Counted from the stretch's first letter, positions 9,152 through 18,105 are shown. The stretch: DNA of 64,000 bases from Flavobacterium pectinovorum (GCF_900142715.1 NZ_FRBX01000002.1:918516-982515), one strand, 5' to 3'. Made by a program: numbers and translations. Notes: generated by a model not told the origin, from the sequence alone.

Positions 9152-9823
9152 TTATAGTTCTTGAGAATGATTTTCATCATCTTGACCTAAATATTTTTTT
9201 ATTAAATGATGACCAGCATAAATTAAAGGAGTAAGTAAAACGGCTACTGATAATTTGAAAATATATCCCGTCAATCCTGATGAAATAAAAGTGTCAAAAT
9301 CAATTTTTCCAGGCAACCAGAAAGCAATTCCAAGAACAATAAATGAATCGAATAATTGAGAAATTACAGTTGATCCTGTTGTTCTAAGCCAGATTTTTTT
9401 TTCTCCGGTTCGTCTTTTAAAAAACCAAAAAATCCAAACGTCAATTAATTGAGATGCAATAAATGCTACTAAACTACCTACGATAATCCACATACTTTGC
9501 CCAAAAACTGCCTGAAATTGTTCATCATTTACCGGGCTTATTCCTTTTGCAGCCGGAATTACGATTGCCATAAACAATATCAAAAAGGCATATGCAATTA
9601 AACAGGCTGTTATAAAAGAAAGTTTTTTAACTCCTTTTTCTCCGAAATATTCATTTATTAAATCTGTAGTAAGAAAAACAATTGGCCAGGGCAAAATACC
9701 GATACTCATTACAAATGGTCCAATCTGAATTAATTTTCCTCCAATAAGTTCTGCAACAACGGCGTTGGTTATAAATATTCCGGCAAGAATTACAAATACA
9801 ATCTCTTTTTTGGTTTTAAACAT
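9152..9823 (-). CDS. queuosine precursor transporter (YhhQ/DUF165, VUT family)
   Basis: A 223-residue integral membrane protein with about six hydrophobic segments. It shows the family motifs VVAELIGGK near residues 22-30, DLINEYFG near residues 54-61, and TTGSTVISQLFDSFIV near residues 147-162. Members import preQ0 or preQ1 for the tRNA modification queuosine. The final queuosine enzyme queG is encoded elsewhere in this window (55211-56137), so the organism uses the pathway. The gene heads a two-gene unit with the lipoprotein 14 bp downstream. Confidence 0.88.
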   Translation of the reverse strand: MFKTKKEIVFVILAGIFITNAVVAELIGGKLIQIGPFVMSIGILPWPIVFLTTDLINEYFGEKGVKKLSFITACLIAYAFLILFMAIVIPAAKGISPVNDEQFQAVFGQSMWIIVGSLVAFIASQLIDVWIFWFFKRRTGEKKIWLRTTGSTVISQLFDSFIVLGIAFWLPGKIDFDTFISSGLTGYIFKLSVAVLLTPLIYAGHHLIKKYLGQDDENHSQEL

Positions 9824-10007
9824 ACTATTTCTGGTAAATTATTTTTCAAATTTAAGGTATTTCTATTTAAATTATTGTTTGAACTAATAAATTAAAAGAT
9901 CAAATTGAGCGTAATAAAATTGTAAATTTGGGTTAATAATTTATTATAAATGCATTTAAAATGGACAATATTGTGCTTTAATAGATTATTTTTTATGAAT
10001 AAAAATC

Positions 10008-12107
10008 ATGTTATTTCTTATGACTACAACAACTTTTAACGCTACAGAAGGATCTTTTCAGAATCCATTACTTCAAAAATGGTCAGGTCCTTATGGAGGA
10101 GTACCTTCTTTTGATAAATATAGAGTTTCAGATTTCCAACCCGCAATAGAGTTTGCTATTCAGGAAAATTTAAATGAATTAGATGCTATTGCGAATAATT
10201 TAGAAACACCAACTTTTAAGAACACAATAGCAGCACTCGAAAATTCAGGAAAAACAATTGCCAGAATTAATGCTGTATATGGAATATATAGTTCTAATAT
10301 TTTTACAAAAGAATTTGGAATTGTAGAAACAGAAATGTCACCGAAATTATCAGCTTTGAGTGATAAAATGTACCAAAATGATAGACTTTTCTCTCGTATT
10401 GAAACTTTGTACAATGCAAAAGACAAAGAAAAACTAAATAGCGAGCAACAGCGCTTGGTTTGGCTGTATTATACAAATTTTGTTCGTGAAGGTGCAAAAT
10501 TAAACCATGACGATAAAATAAAAGTGGCTGAGATCAATCAGGAATTGGCAACGCTTTTTACAAGATTCAGTCAAAATTTATTGGCAGAAGAAAATGGTCA
10601 GTATATAGTTTTAGAAACTGATGCTGATTTTGAAGGTTTGCCTGTCGAAATAAAAAATGCTGCTATTGCCGAAGCAAAAGAGAGAAATATTGATGCTTTA
10701 GGATGTGTTGCAAATACGCGTTCTTCAATCGAACCGTTTTTGACATTTTCTACCAGAAGAGATTTAAGAAAGAAAGCTTTTGATATTTTTGTTAAAAGAG
10801 GTGATAATGGAAATGAAAATGACAATAATGAAACGCTGATTTCCATTTTAAAATTGCGTGCTCAAAAGGCAAAATTGTTAGGATTTAGTTCATTTGCAGA
10901 ATGGAGTTTGTCTAATAAAATGGCAAAAGACCCTGCAAAAACACTTGACTTAATGAATTCAGTTTGGAAACCGGCAGTCGAAAAAGTACAGCAGGATGTT
11001 GCCGAAATGCAAAAAATGGTAAATGCAGAAGGTGGCGATTTTAAAATTCAGCCTTGGGATTATCGCTATTATGCCGAAAGAGTTAGAAAAGCAAAATATG
11101 ATTTAGATCAGAATGAAGTTAAACAATATTTGCAACTTGAAAACTTGCGTGAAGCTATGTTTTGGGTTGCAGGTGAATTGTTTAATTTAAGTTTTAAACA
11201 AATTACCGATGTGTCTGTTTTTCATCCGGATGTGCGTGTTTGGGAAGTAAGAAATAAAGTCACAGATAAGGCAGTTGGTTTGTGGTATTTTGATCCTTAC
11301 GCGCGAGTTGGAAAACGTTCCGGTGCGTGGATGGATTCCTGTCGTGATCAGGAGAAGTTGGATGGAGATGTTCTGCCAATAGTATCTAACAATTGCAATT
11401 TCATTAAAGGAAACGAAAATGAACCTGTTTTAATTTCCTGGGACGATGCCACAACTTTATTTCATGAATTTGGTCATGCGCTACACGGATTATGTTCTAA
11501 TGTAACTTATCCAAGTTTGGCAGGAACGGCAGTTGCAAGGGATTATGTTGAATTCCCTTCGCAGTTATTAGAACATTGGCTTGCGACACCAGAGGTGTTG
11601 AATAAGTTTGCTCTGTATTATAAAACCAATGAACCATTACCACAATCAATGGTTGACAGAATAGAACAAGCGGCAAATTTTAACGAAGGCTTTGCAACGG
11701 TTGAGACAATATCAAGCTCTTTTGTTGATATGGAACTGCATTTAACAACTGAGACTATTGATCCTGATAAATTTGAAAAAGAAACATTAGAAAAGCTCAA
11801 TATGCCATCAGAAATTGTGATGCGTCACAGAATTCCACAATTTGCACATATTTTTTCCGGAGATGGATATGCGGCCGGTTATTATAGTTATTTATGGGCA
11901 GATGTGATAAATGCAGATGCTTATGAAGCTTTTATGGAAGGTAAAGGCCCTTATGATAAAGAAGTTGCAAAAAGACTTTATGATACAGTTTTTAGTGTTG
12001 GAAATACTCTGGACAATGAAACAGGATACGAGAATTTTAGAGGAAGAGCGCCAAAATCTGATGCGCTGATGCGAGCGAGAAATTTTCCAATTACAGAAAA
12101 AATTTAA
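10008..12107 (+). CDS. M3 family metallopeptidase (oligopeptidase A / Dcp type)
   Basis: Zinc oligopeptidase of the thimet family that degrades short peptides, here probably in the cytoplasm since no signal peptide is seen. The 699-residue protein carries the catalytic HEFGH at 486-490, counted from the first ATG, in the context TTLFHEFGHALHGLC, with the third ligand Glu expected about 30 residues on in the FPSQLLEHW segment. Translation may instead start at 10020 (MTTTTFNATEGSF). The C-terminal GDGYAAGYYSYLWADV motif is typical of the family. The gene is monocistronic and ends at a bidirectional terminator shared with tsf. Confidence 0.93.
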   Translation: MLFLMTTTTFNATEGSFQNPLLQKWSGPYGGVPSFDKYRVSDFQPAIEFAIQENLNELDAIANNLETPTFKNTIAALENSGKTIARINAVYGIYSSNIFTKEFGIVETEMSPKLSALSDKMYQNDRLFSRIETLYNAKDKEKLNSEQQRLVWLYYTNFVREGAKLNHDDKIKVAEINQELATLFTRFSQNLLAEENGQYIVLETDADFEGLPVEIKNAAIAEAKERNIDALGCVANTRSSIEPFLTFSTRRDLRKKAFDIFVKRGDNGNENDNNETLISILKLRAQKAKLLGFSSFAEWSLSNKMAKDPAKTLDLMNSVWKPAVEKVQQDVAEMQKMVNAEGGDFKIQPWDYRYYAERVRKAKYDLDQNEVKQYLQLENLREAMFWVAGELFNLSFKQITDVSVFHPDVRVWEVRNKVTDKAVGLWYFDPYARVGKRSGAWMDSCRDQEKLDGDVLPIVSNNCNFIKGNENEPVLISWDDATTLFHEFGHALHGLCSNVTYPSLAGTAVARDYVEFPSQLLEHWLATPEVLNKFALYYKTNEPLPQSMVDRIEQAANFNEGFATVETISSSFVDMELHLTTETIDPDKFEKETLEKLNMPSEIVMRHRIPQFAHIFSGDGYAAGYYSYLWADVINADAYEAFMEGKGPYDKEVAKRLYDTVFSVGNTLDNETGYENFRGRAPKSDALMRARNFPITEKI

Positions 12108-12122
12108 TAAACATTGCTAAAT

Positions 12123-12157
12123 AAAAAAGCCCGAATAAATTAATATTCGGGCTTTTT
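12123..12157. terminator. bidirectional intrinsic terminator between the M3 peptidase gene and tsf
   Basis: aaaaagcccgaat and attcgggcttttt flank an 8-base loop, so the hairpin is followed by a T run on both strands. It serves the peptidase gene on the plus strand and the rplM-rpsI-rpsB-tsf operon on the minus strand. Confidence 0.9.
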
Positions 12158-12176
12158 ATATTGAAATAATAATATA

Positions 12177-13139
12177 TTAACCTAAAGTAACTCTTTTGAA
12201 ACCTGTAATTTCAACATTGAATCCTTTAACATAATCACCAACTTTTTTACTATCATCTTTGATGAAGTTTTGATCTAGTAAAGCTTTTTCCTGATCTAAA
12301 GTAGTGTTGTCAGAGATGAAACGTTGAACTTTTCCTGGAATAATTTTATCCCAAATTTGCTCTGGTTTACCTTCAGCTTTTAATTCAGCTTTAGCATCTT
12401 CTTCAGCTTGTTTTAAAACTTCTTCAGTCAATTGAGAGAAAGAAATATATTTAGGAACATTTTTTAAAGTTTTTCCTAAACGTTTTGCTTCTTCATTATC
12501 CTTTTCGATTACAGCAATACGAGCAGCAAGTTCAGATTCAACGAAAGCAGGATCAAAATCTTTGTAAGATAATGTATCAGCTCCCATAGAAGCAACTTGC
12601 ATAGAAACATCTTTAGTTAAAACGTCAGCATTAGGAATTGCAGCAGAAATTGCAGTTAATGCAGCAATTTTGTTAACGTGAACATAAGATCCAACGAAAG
12701 CACCTTCTAAAATTTCAAAACCACCGATTTCGATTTTTTCACCGATAACACCAGTTTGCTCGATTAATTTTTCAGCAACAGTAATTCCGTTGAAATCTGA
12801 AGCTAAAAATTCTTCTTTAGAAGAAAAGTTAATAGCTCTTTCTACTAATTCTTTAGCCAAAGTTACGAAAGCCTCATTTTTACCTACGAAATCTGTTTCG
12901 CAGTTTAAAGTGATGATAGCTCCTTTAGTTTTGTCAGCATTGATAAAAGAAACAGCAGCTCCTTCAGAAGACTCACGGTCAGAACGGTTAGCAGCAACTT
13001 TTTGTCCTTTTTCTCTAAGGTTTTGTATAGCTTTATCGAAATCTCCATCAGCTTCAACTAAAGCTTTTTTACAGTCCATCATTCCGGCACCTGTAGTTTG
13101 TCTTAATTTATTTACGTCTGCAGCAGTAATTGTTGCCAT
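12177..13139 (-). CDS. tsf: translation elongation factor Ts
   Basis: Nucleotide exchange factor that recycles EF-Tu-GDP. The N-terminal UBA-like domain has the signature LRQTTGAGMMDCKKALVEAD (residues 12-31), and the core has the TDFVGKNEAF segment typical of EF-Ts. At 320 residues it is longer than the E. coli protein (283), as is common in Bacteroidetes. It is the last gene of the rplM-rpsI-rpsB-tsf operon, 138 bp after rpsB. That gap is AT-rich with repeated aatttaaaattt words. Confidence 0.98.
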   Translation of the reverse strand: MATITAADVNKLRQTTGAGMMDCKKALVEADGDFDKAIQNLREKGQKVAANRSDRESSEGAAVSFINADKTKGAIITLNCETDFVGKNEAFVTLAKELVERAINFSSKEEFLASDFNGITVAEKLIEQTGVIGEKIEIGGFEILEGAFVGSYVHVNKIAALTAISAAIPNADVLTKDVSMQVASMGADTLSYKDFDPAFVESELAARIAVIEKDNEEAKRLGKTLKNVPKYISFSQLTEEVLKQAEEDAKAELKAEGKPEQIWDKIIPGKVQRFISDNTTLDQEKALLDQNFIKDDSKKVGDYVKGFNVEITGFKRVTLG

Positions 13140-13277
13140 AATATTTTGAATTTTAATGTTAAAAGTAAAAATTCCATCTTTTAAATTCTAAACTCCAATT
13201 TTATTAAATTATCAACATAACGTTTTTAATTTTGTATTTGGATTTTAGAATTTAAAATTTGGAATTTAAAATTTGAT

Positions 13278-14075
13278 TTATTCTTCAGTTGCAGGAGCAG
13301 CAGCTTCAACAGCTGGTGCAGCCTCTGCAGCAGGAGCAGCTTCAGCAGCAGCTTCTTCTGTAAATACTTCAGTTTCTTTATCAGAACCTCTGTCAGAAAG
13401 ACCATCGATTACAGCAGCAGTTACTAAAGATAAAATTTTGTCAATTGATTTAGAAGCATCATCATTTGCAGGAATAACGTAATCAACCTCTCTTGGGTCA
13501 GAATTCGTATCAACCATTGCGAAAACTGGAATGTTTAATTTTTGTGCTTCTTTTATTGCGATGTGTTCAGCTTTGATATCTACTACGAACAATGCTGCAG
13601 GTAGTCTAGACATATCAGCGATTGAACCTAAGTTTTTCTCTAATTTAGCACGTAGACGATCAACTTGCAAACGCTCTTTTTTAGATAACGTCATGAAAGT
13701 ACCATCTTTCTTCATTTTATCAATAGAAGACATTTTTTTAACTGCCTTTCTGATAGTTACAAAGTTAGTTAGCATTCCACCAGGCCATCTTTCAGTGATG
13801 TAAGGCATGTTTGCAGCCTTTGCTTTTTCAGCAACGATGTCTTTAGCTTGTTTTTTGGTAGCTACGAATAAAATTTTTCTACCTGATGCAGCGATTTTTT
13901 TCAAAGCTTCGTTAGCTTCTTCAATTTTTGCTGCAGTTTTATATAGATTGATAATGTGAATACCATTACGCTCCATATAAATGTAAGGGGCCATGTTTGG
14001 ATCCCATTTTCTAGTCATGTGTCCGAAGTGAACACCTGCTTCTAGTAAGTCTTTTACTTCTATTTTGTTTGCCAT
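13278..14075 (-). CDS. rpsB: 30S ribosomal protein S2
   Basis: Small-subunit protein uS2. The start VKDLLEAGVHFGHMTRKWDP and the RWPGGMLTNF and RLPAALFVVD segments are diagnostic. The 265-residue length includes a C-terminal tail of about 30 residues made almost only of Ala, Glu and Pro (after ETEVFTEE), which is an additional feature outside the ribosome-binding core. It lies between rpsI and tsf. A structured 173-bp leader precedes it, which may allow control separate from rplM-rpsI. Confidence 0.98.
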   Translation of the reverse strand: MANKIEVKDLLEAGVHFGHMTRKWDPNMAPYIYMERNGIHIINLYKTAAKIEEANEALKKIAASGRKILFVATKKQAKDIVAEKAKAANMPYITERWPGGMLTNFVTIRKAVKKMSSIDKMKKDGTFMTLSKKERLQVDRLRAKLEKNLGSIADMSRLPAALFVVDIKAEHIAIKEAQKLNIPVFAMVDTNSDPREVDYVIPANDDASKSIDKILSLVTAAVIDGLSDRGSDKETEVFTEEAAAEAAPAAEAAPAVEAAAPATEE

Positions 14076-14101
14076 TTTTGTACTAGTTTACGTTCTGTTG
14101 A

Positions 14102-14240
14102 TTAGCAATGTATAAATGGCGGTTTCCCAGGCTTTATACATTTAGATGCTAAACTATTTCCTACCTCGATAGGAGAGCAACAACAACTGTGTTTTTTAAT
14201 TTCAATAAATTGATGATGTCTTGTACCATATGTACAAGAC
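14102..14240 (-). promoter_or_regulatory. structured leader upstream of rpsB (candidate ribosomal-protein autoregulatory element)
   Basis: Nested inverted repeats are visible: ttagca (14102-14107) with tgctaa (14147-14152) around tgtataaa (14109-14116) with tttataca (14133-14140), giving a long interrupted hairpin about 30 bases before the rpsB start. A second hairpin, gtcttgtac/gtacaagac with a 5-base loop (14218-14240), follows the rpsI stop and lacks a T run. Autoregulation of rpsB-tsf by S2 is known in other bacteria. That this element performs it is inferred. Confidence 0.45.
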
Positions 14241-14248
14241 AGGTAATA

Positions 14249-14635
14249 TTAACGTTTAGAGAATTGGAATCTCTTACGAGCTTTCTTCTGACCGAATTTC
14301 TTACGTTCAACCATTCTTGGATCTCTTGTTAATAAACCTTCTGGTTTAAGGATAGCTCTGTTTTCAGCATTTACTTCACACATAACGCGTGCCAATGCCA
14401 TTCTTACAGCTTCTGCCTGACCAGTTGAACCACCTCCGTAAACGTTTACTTTTACGTCAAAGTTGTTTACATTTTCTGTCATAGACATTGGTTGTAAAAC
14501 TTTGTATTGTAAAGTTGCAGTTGGAAAGTAAGTTGCGAATTCTTTTTTGTTTACAGTGATTTTTCCTGTTCCTTCAGAAACATATACACGTGCAACAGCG
14601 GTTTTTCTTCTACCGATTTTGTGAATAACTCCCAT
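14249..14635 (-). CDS. rpsI: 30S ribosomal protein S9
   Basis: Small-subunit protein uS9, 128 residues. It has the signature GGGSTGQAEAVRMALARVM (near residues 67-85) and the basic C-terminal tail KKFGQKKARKRFQFSKR, whose end contacts the P-site tRNA. Its ATG overlaps the rplM stop codon by one base (TAATG), so translation of the pair is coupled. Confidence 0.98.
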   Translation of the reverse strand: MGVIHKIGRRKTAVARVYVSEGTGKITVNKKEFATYFPTATLQYKVLQPMSMTENVNNFDVKVNVYGGGSTGQAEAVRMALARVMCEVNAENRAILKPEGLLTRDPRMVERKKFGQKKARKRFQFSKR

Positions 14636-15090
14636 TACTTAAGATCGTTTAGGTTAACAGTTCTAGGTTTTTGAGCTCCGTGAGTATGCTCAGCACCTAC
14701 AACAACATTTAGATTTCTAAAAAGTTCAGCTCCTAATTTGTTTTTAGGTAACATTCCTTTTACAGCTTTTTCTACTAATAATGCAGGATTTTTAGATTGC
14801 AATACTTTAGCAGTTAAAGTTCTTTGTCCTCCTGGGTAACCTGTATGACGCATGTAAATTTTGTCATTCATTTTTGTACCTGTAAGGTTAATTTTTTCTG
14901 AGTTGATAACAATTACGTTATCTCCACAGTCAACGTGTGGTGTGTAACTTGGCTTGTACTTACCTCTTAAGATCATCGCAACCTTTGAAGCAAGACGACC
15001 TAAGTTATGACCTTCAGCGTCAACAACAATCCACTCTTTTGTTACAGTGGCTTTGCTAGCTGAAATTGTCTTGTAGCTTAATGCGTCCAT
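14635..15090 (-). CDS. rplM: 50S ribosomal protein L13
   Basis: Large-subunit protein uL13, 151 residues, with the signatures WIVVDAEGHNLGRLASKVA near residues 21-39, DNVIVINSEKINLTG and GMLPKNKLG. It is the first gene of the rplM-rpsI-rpsB-tsf operon. The leader carries a strong CATCCCC/GGGGATG hairpin directly after the promoter, a position used by ribosomal-protein leaders for feedback control. Confidence 0.98.
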   Translation of the reverse strand: MDALSYKTISASKATVTKEWIVVDAEGHNLGRLASKVAMILRGKYKPSYTPHVDCGDNVIVINSEKINLTGTKMNDKIYMRHTGYPGGQRTLTAKVLQSKNPALLVEKAVKGMLPKNKLGAELFRNLNVVVGAEHTHGAQKPRTVNLNDLK

Positions 15091-15112
15091 AATATTATTT
15101 TAATTAAACATT

Positions 15113-15132
15113 CCATCCCCAATAAAGGGGAT
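15113..15132 (-). promoter_or_regulatory. hairpin in the rplM leader
   Basis: catcccc and ggggatg form a 7-bp G/C-rich stem around a 6-base loop, only a few bases downstream of the TACTTTTG box. It would sit at the extreme 5' end of the mRNA, about 22 bases before the rplM ATG. It may stabilise the message or act as a protein-binding leader. Confidence 0.55.
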
Positions 15133-15133
15133 G

Positions 15134-15164
15134 CAAAAGTACAATTAATTATTTTAAAACCAAA
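15134..15164 (-). promoter_or_regulatory. rplM operon promoter (TTTG-N19-TACTTTTG)
   Basis: On the minus strand TTTG (15164-15161) and TACTTTTG (15141-15134) are separated by 19 bp, which fits the Bacteroidetes sigma-ABfr consensus well. The operon start lies immediately upstream of the leader hairpin. Confidence 0.75.
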
Positions 15165-15232
15165 TACCTGAAAAGATTATTTTATCTACTGAAAATCAGG
15201 GTCTCCCTTTTTTATTTAAAACAATAAAAAAA

Positions 15233-15262
15233 AACCACCTTCACAATAACGCGAAGGTGGTT
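15233..15262 (-). terminator. intrinsic terminator of the ferritin-like operon
   Basis: aaccacctt and gaaggtggtt pair around an 11-base loop, and on the minus strand the stem is followed by a run of T. It lies 22 bp after the stop of the gene at 15284. Confidence 0.88.
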
Positions 15263-15283
15263 CAATATTTAGATTTTTTTTTG

Positions 15284-16096
15284 TTAAACAATAAATAAAT
15301 TGGCAATATCAACTACCTGTTGTGTTGCAAGCGGCTCATCATAAGCTTCTGATCCGGCGGCTGCTCCAAATAAAGTAGCGGTATTATAACCTGCCTGTAC
15401 TGTAACGCCTTCGCCAGCGTAAACTGCCTGAGTTGCTTCTGGCATTCCGGCACCTCTTTCATCATTAGAAATCCATCCTTTTAATCCGCGCAGGCGTCGT
15501 ACTTCTGATGCGTGACGAGCTTCTACAGAGTGTATTTGTAATGCTGCAGTTAATAAGTCAGGTGTTGTAATTAAATTTCCGGCCTGACCTTTATAGGCTC
15601 TTACTCCGGTGTCTTCAAAGGCTTGTGCCAATGCTAAAAAGGTTGGATAATCACCAAAAGGATCAAATGCTCCACCAACAGTGAAATCAAAAGTAGGTTT
15701 CGGAACAAAATTTGCACTCATGGTACCGCCCAAACCAGCGATTAAAAAAGAGACGTGATCTGCTTCGTGTGCTGCAATTTGCTGGAAAACCTTTAAATCG
15801 CGTCCGCCATTTTCTGATGCAGGAATTACTCCTGAATCTAAGGCCATAGCATAAAATTCGTTTTCAAGATATTCTAAAGTCAATGCAAATTGCAAAGCCC
15901 CAATTGGAGTTGCGGGAGTTGCAGTAATATCTTTTGCTAATGCTTTATTTGCCATCGCAGATAATCCGAATGGAATTGATGCATATGCCAATGTTTTTCC
16001 TATGTTTCCAAACTGCGAAAAACTGTCTCTGCGAGAGCCAGTGCTTCTCATTAAGCTATCATCAGTGAAGGTTTCTATAAATTTTAAAATATTCAT
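15284..16096 (-). CDS. exported ferritin-like domain protein
   Basis: A 270-residue protein with a four-helix ferritin-like (Ferritin_2 type) domain. The carboxylate and histidine motifs LEYLENEFY, HEADHVSFL, FEDTGVRAY and VEARHASEVR recur in order and could hold a di-metal site. The N-terminus has SRRDSF (Arg22-Arg23) followed by a weakly hydrophobic stretch to ALAKD near residue 55, which looks like a twin-arginine signal. It is the second gene of a pair with a paralogue 26 bp upstream. Function is unknown. Metal-dependent redox or iron handling in the periplasm is an inference. Confidence 0.8.
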   Translation of the reverse strand: MNILKFIETFTDDSLMRSTGSRRDSFSQFGNIGKTLAYASIPFGLSAMANKALAKDITATPATPIGALQFALTLEYLENEFYAMALDSGVIPASENGGRDLKVFQQIAAHEADHVSFLIAGLGGTMSANFVPKPTFDFTVGGAFDPFGDYPTFLALAQAFEDTGVRAYKGQAGNLITTPDLLTAALQIHSVEARHASEVRRLRGLKGWISNDERGAGMPEATQAVYAGEGVTVQAGYNTATLFGAAAGSEAYDEPLATQQVVDIANLFIV

Positions 16097-16122
16097 AATT
16101 TCTAAGTTTTAGCTAGTTAAGA

Positions 16123-16869
16123 TTAAGGTAAATATTTGGCAGTAAATTTTGTAGTAATAAATCCTCCTGCAATTGGCAGAATTTTAGAAGGATCCTGAGC
16201 AACATCTAATCCTGTTGATGTATTAATAACATCATCACCGGCAAAATCTTTAGAATTTGGATTAATCAAACTTCTGATCGCTGAAGCGTGTCTTGCTTCA
16301 ACAGAAACAATTTTCCCAGCCAATACTAAATAGTCAGGGCTTTTAATTAATTTTCCCGCTCCGTTATAAGCAGCGACTCCGGTATCTTCTAGTGCTTTTG
16401 CAGTAGCAAGAACTTCGGTACGGCTGTTAAAATTTAAAGCACCATAATTAAAAGCTAAGGATGGAAGTAATTGTGAACTAGGATCTGGAAGTGCTCCGCT
16501 TAAAGCTGCTTTGAAAAAATCTCTGTGAATTACTTCATGATGATACAAGTCAGTCAAAACCTGACGCTCTGTATCGTTAAAAGTTGCATTGAAACTTGTA
16601 GCATTTACAACTTTAGTATAAAAATCTGCTTCAAGCTGTTCTAAGGCATAAGCATAAGTTAGTACGCCAAAATCTCCTGATCCTAAATCGAAAACACCAT
16701 TTCGAATTCCAGGCAATGAAGTGTCATCCATTTCTTCATCGTTATCATTATCGCTGCATCCAGCCAAAACCAAACCTGCGGTAACTAATGTTAAGCCACT
16801 GAGCTTAAGAAAGCTCCTTCTGTTATTCAATGAAGGATCTACTTCATGAATTTTAACTTCGTTTTTCAT
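16123..16869 (-). CDS. ferritin-like domain lipoprotein with twin-arginine signal
   Basis: A 248-residue paralogue of the next gene. The signal reads NNRRSFLKLSG (Arg17-Arg18), a good twin-arginine motif, followed by a lipobox LAGC with Cys38. It is therefore probably folded in the cytoplasm, exported by Tat and lipidated. The ferritin-like core shows LEQLEADFY, HHEVIHRDFF, LEDTGVAAY and VEARHASAIR, the expected metal-ligand pattern. Tat export fits a protein that picks up its metal before export. It is divergent from a LacI-type regulator 194 bp away, which may control it. Confidence 0.82.
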   Translation of the reverse strand: MKNEVKIHEVDPSLNNRRSFLKLSGLTLVTAGLVLAGCSDNDNDEEMDDTSLPGIRNGVFDLGSGDFGVLTYAYALEQLEADFYTKVVNATSFNATFNDTERQVLTDLYHHEVIHRDFFKAALSGALPDPSSQLLPSLAFNYGALNFNSRTEVLATAKALEDTGVAAYNGAGKLIKSPDYLVLAGKIVSVEARHASAIRSLINPNSKDFAGDDVINTSTGLDVAQDPSKILPIAGGFITTKFTAKYLP

Positions 16870-17006
16870 AATTAAAGGTTTTTTAATAAGTTAATAACAT
16901 GTATTAAGTTATTAACGAAATTTTAGGAAGTGCGGTTTTATAAAATCAATCTTTTTTAGTTTTATTTTGAAAAGGGCTTATAATTTGAAATAGTAATAGG
17001 TGTTTT

Positions 17007-17038
17007 TTGTTTTATTTTCGGTAATTCTACTATATTTG
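17007..17038 (+). promoter_or_regulatory. promoter of the LacI-type regulator gene (TTG-N21-TATATTTG)
   Basis: TTG at 17007-17009 and TATATTTG at 17031-17038 fit the Bacteroidetes consensus. The ATG lies 25 bp further on. The same 194-bp region must also hold the promoter of the divergent ferritin-like pair. Confidence 0.6.
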
Positions 17039-17063
17039 TATCAATTACATAAACATTTATTAG

Positions 17064-18092
17064 ATGAAAGCTAAAGCAACTCTAAAACAAATTGCGAAAG
17101 AACTAGGTGTTTCTGTGTCGACTGTGTCTAAAGCATTGAATGACAGTCCGGAAATCAGTGAGCAAACGAAGGTGAAGATTAAGGAGTATGCCAAACTCAA
17201 AAATTATAAGCCGAATGTTATTGGTCTGAATTTAAAGAATCGTAAAACCAAAACTATTGGGGTAATTATACCTAATATATTAAACTCCTTTTTTGCAAAG
17301 GTTTTTAGTGGTATCGAAAAAGTAGCGGATAAAAAAGGATATAATGTAATTACATGTATTTCGAATGAATCTTTAGAAAAAGAAATTCATACACTTGAAA
17401 TGCTGAGCAACGGAACAATTGACGGATTTATTCTTTCTGTCTCTGAAGAAGCTCAGAAATTACAAGATTACAGTCATTTTTCTGCTATTATTAATGACGG
17501 AACGCCAATTGTAATGTTTGACAGAATTGCAGATGAAGTAGAATGTGATAAAGTTGTAGTTGATGATTTTGATTCGGCTTTAAATTCAACACAGCATTTA
17601 ATTAATTTAGGATGTAAAAACATTGCCTTAATTTCTTCTGTAGATAATTTAAGTGTTGGGAAATTGAGAGCTGATGGATATTTAAAAGCTTTAAAAGACA
17701 ACAATATTCCGGTAAACGAAAAAATTATCCTTCGTACCGATTCTGAAGATGATATGAAAGCTAAAATTGATGGATTGTTTGATCATAAAATCGATGCCAT
17801 TTTTGCTTTGGATGAAAATGATTCGGTTGCTGCTTTAAGAGTAAGTTTGAAAAAAGGTTTTAGGGTTCCGGAAGATATTTCGATAATAGGTTTTGCCGAT
17901 GGAATTTTAGCATCCCGCCGTTTGTCACCAAGTTTAACTACAATTAGCCAACACGGAATTGAAATTGGAGAGGTTGCCGCTAAACAATTAATCAAACGTT
18001 TAGAAGAAAAAGAAGATGAAACTTCAGATTATGAAACTATCGTTATTAAAACAAAGTTGAAAGAACGAGAGTCGACTAGAAAAGTTAAATAA
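17064..18092 (+). CDS. LacI family transcriptional regulator
   Basis: A 342-residue regulator. The N-terminal LacI helix-turn-helix covers residues 3-50, with TLKQIAKELGVSVSTVSKAL as helices 1 and 2 and the hinge region LKNYKPNVIG. The rest is a periplasmic-binding-protein-like effector domain starting at TIGVIIPNILNSFFAKVFSG. Such proteins usually sense sugars. No sugar operon is adjacent. It is divergent from the exported ferritin-like pair and ends at a terminator shared with polA, so its target is uncertain. Confidence 0.93.
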   Translation: MKAKATLKQIAKELGVSVSTVSKALNDSPEISEQTKVKIKEYAKLKNYKPNVIGLNLKNRKTKTIGVIIPNILNSFFAKVFSGIEKVADKKGYNVITCISNESLEKEIHTLEMLSNGTIDGFILSVSEEAQKLQDYSHFSAIINDGTPIVMFDRIADEVECDKVVVDDFDSALNSTQHLINLGCKNIALISSVDNLSVGKLRADGYLKALKDNNIPVNEKIILRTDSEDDMKAKIDGLFDHKIDAIFALDENDSVAALRVSLKKGFRVPEDISIIGFADGILASRRLSPSLTTISQHGIEIGEVAAKQLIKRLEEKEDETSDYETIVIKTKLKERESTRKVK

Positions 18093-18105
18093 ACAAAAAA
18101 ATATA

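Noticed and set aside
14218..14240. Hairpin after rpsI as a terminator
   Set aside because: It is not followed by T residues on the minus strand, and rpsB-tsf normally follow in the same operon, so it was treated as part of the leader.
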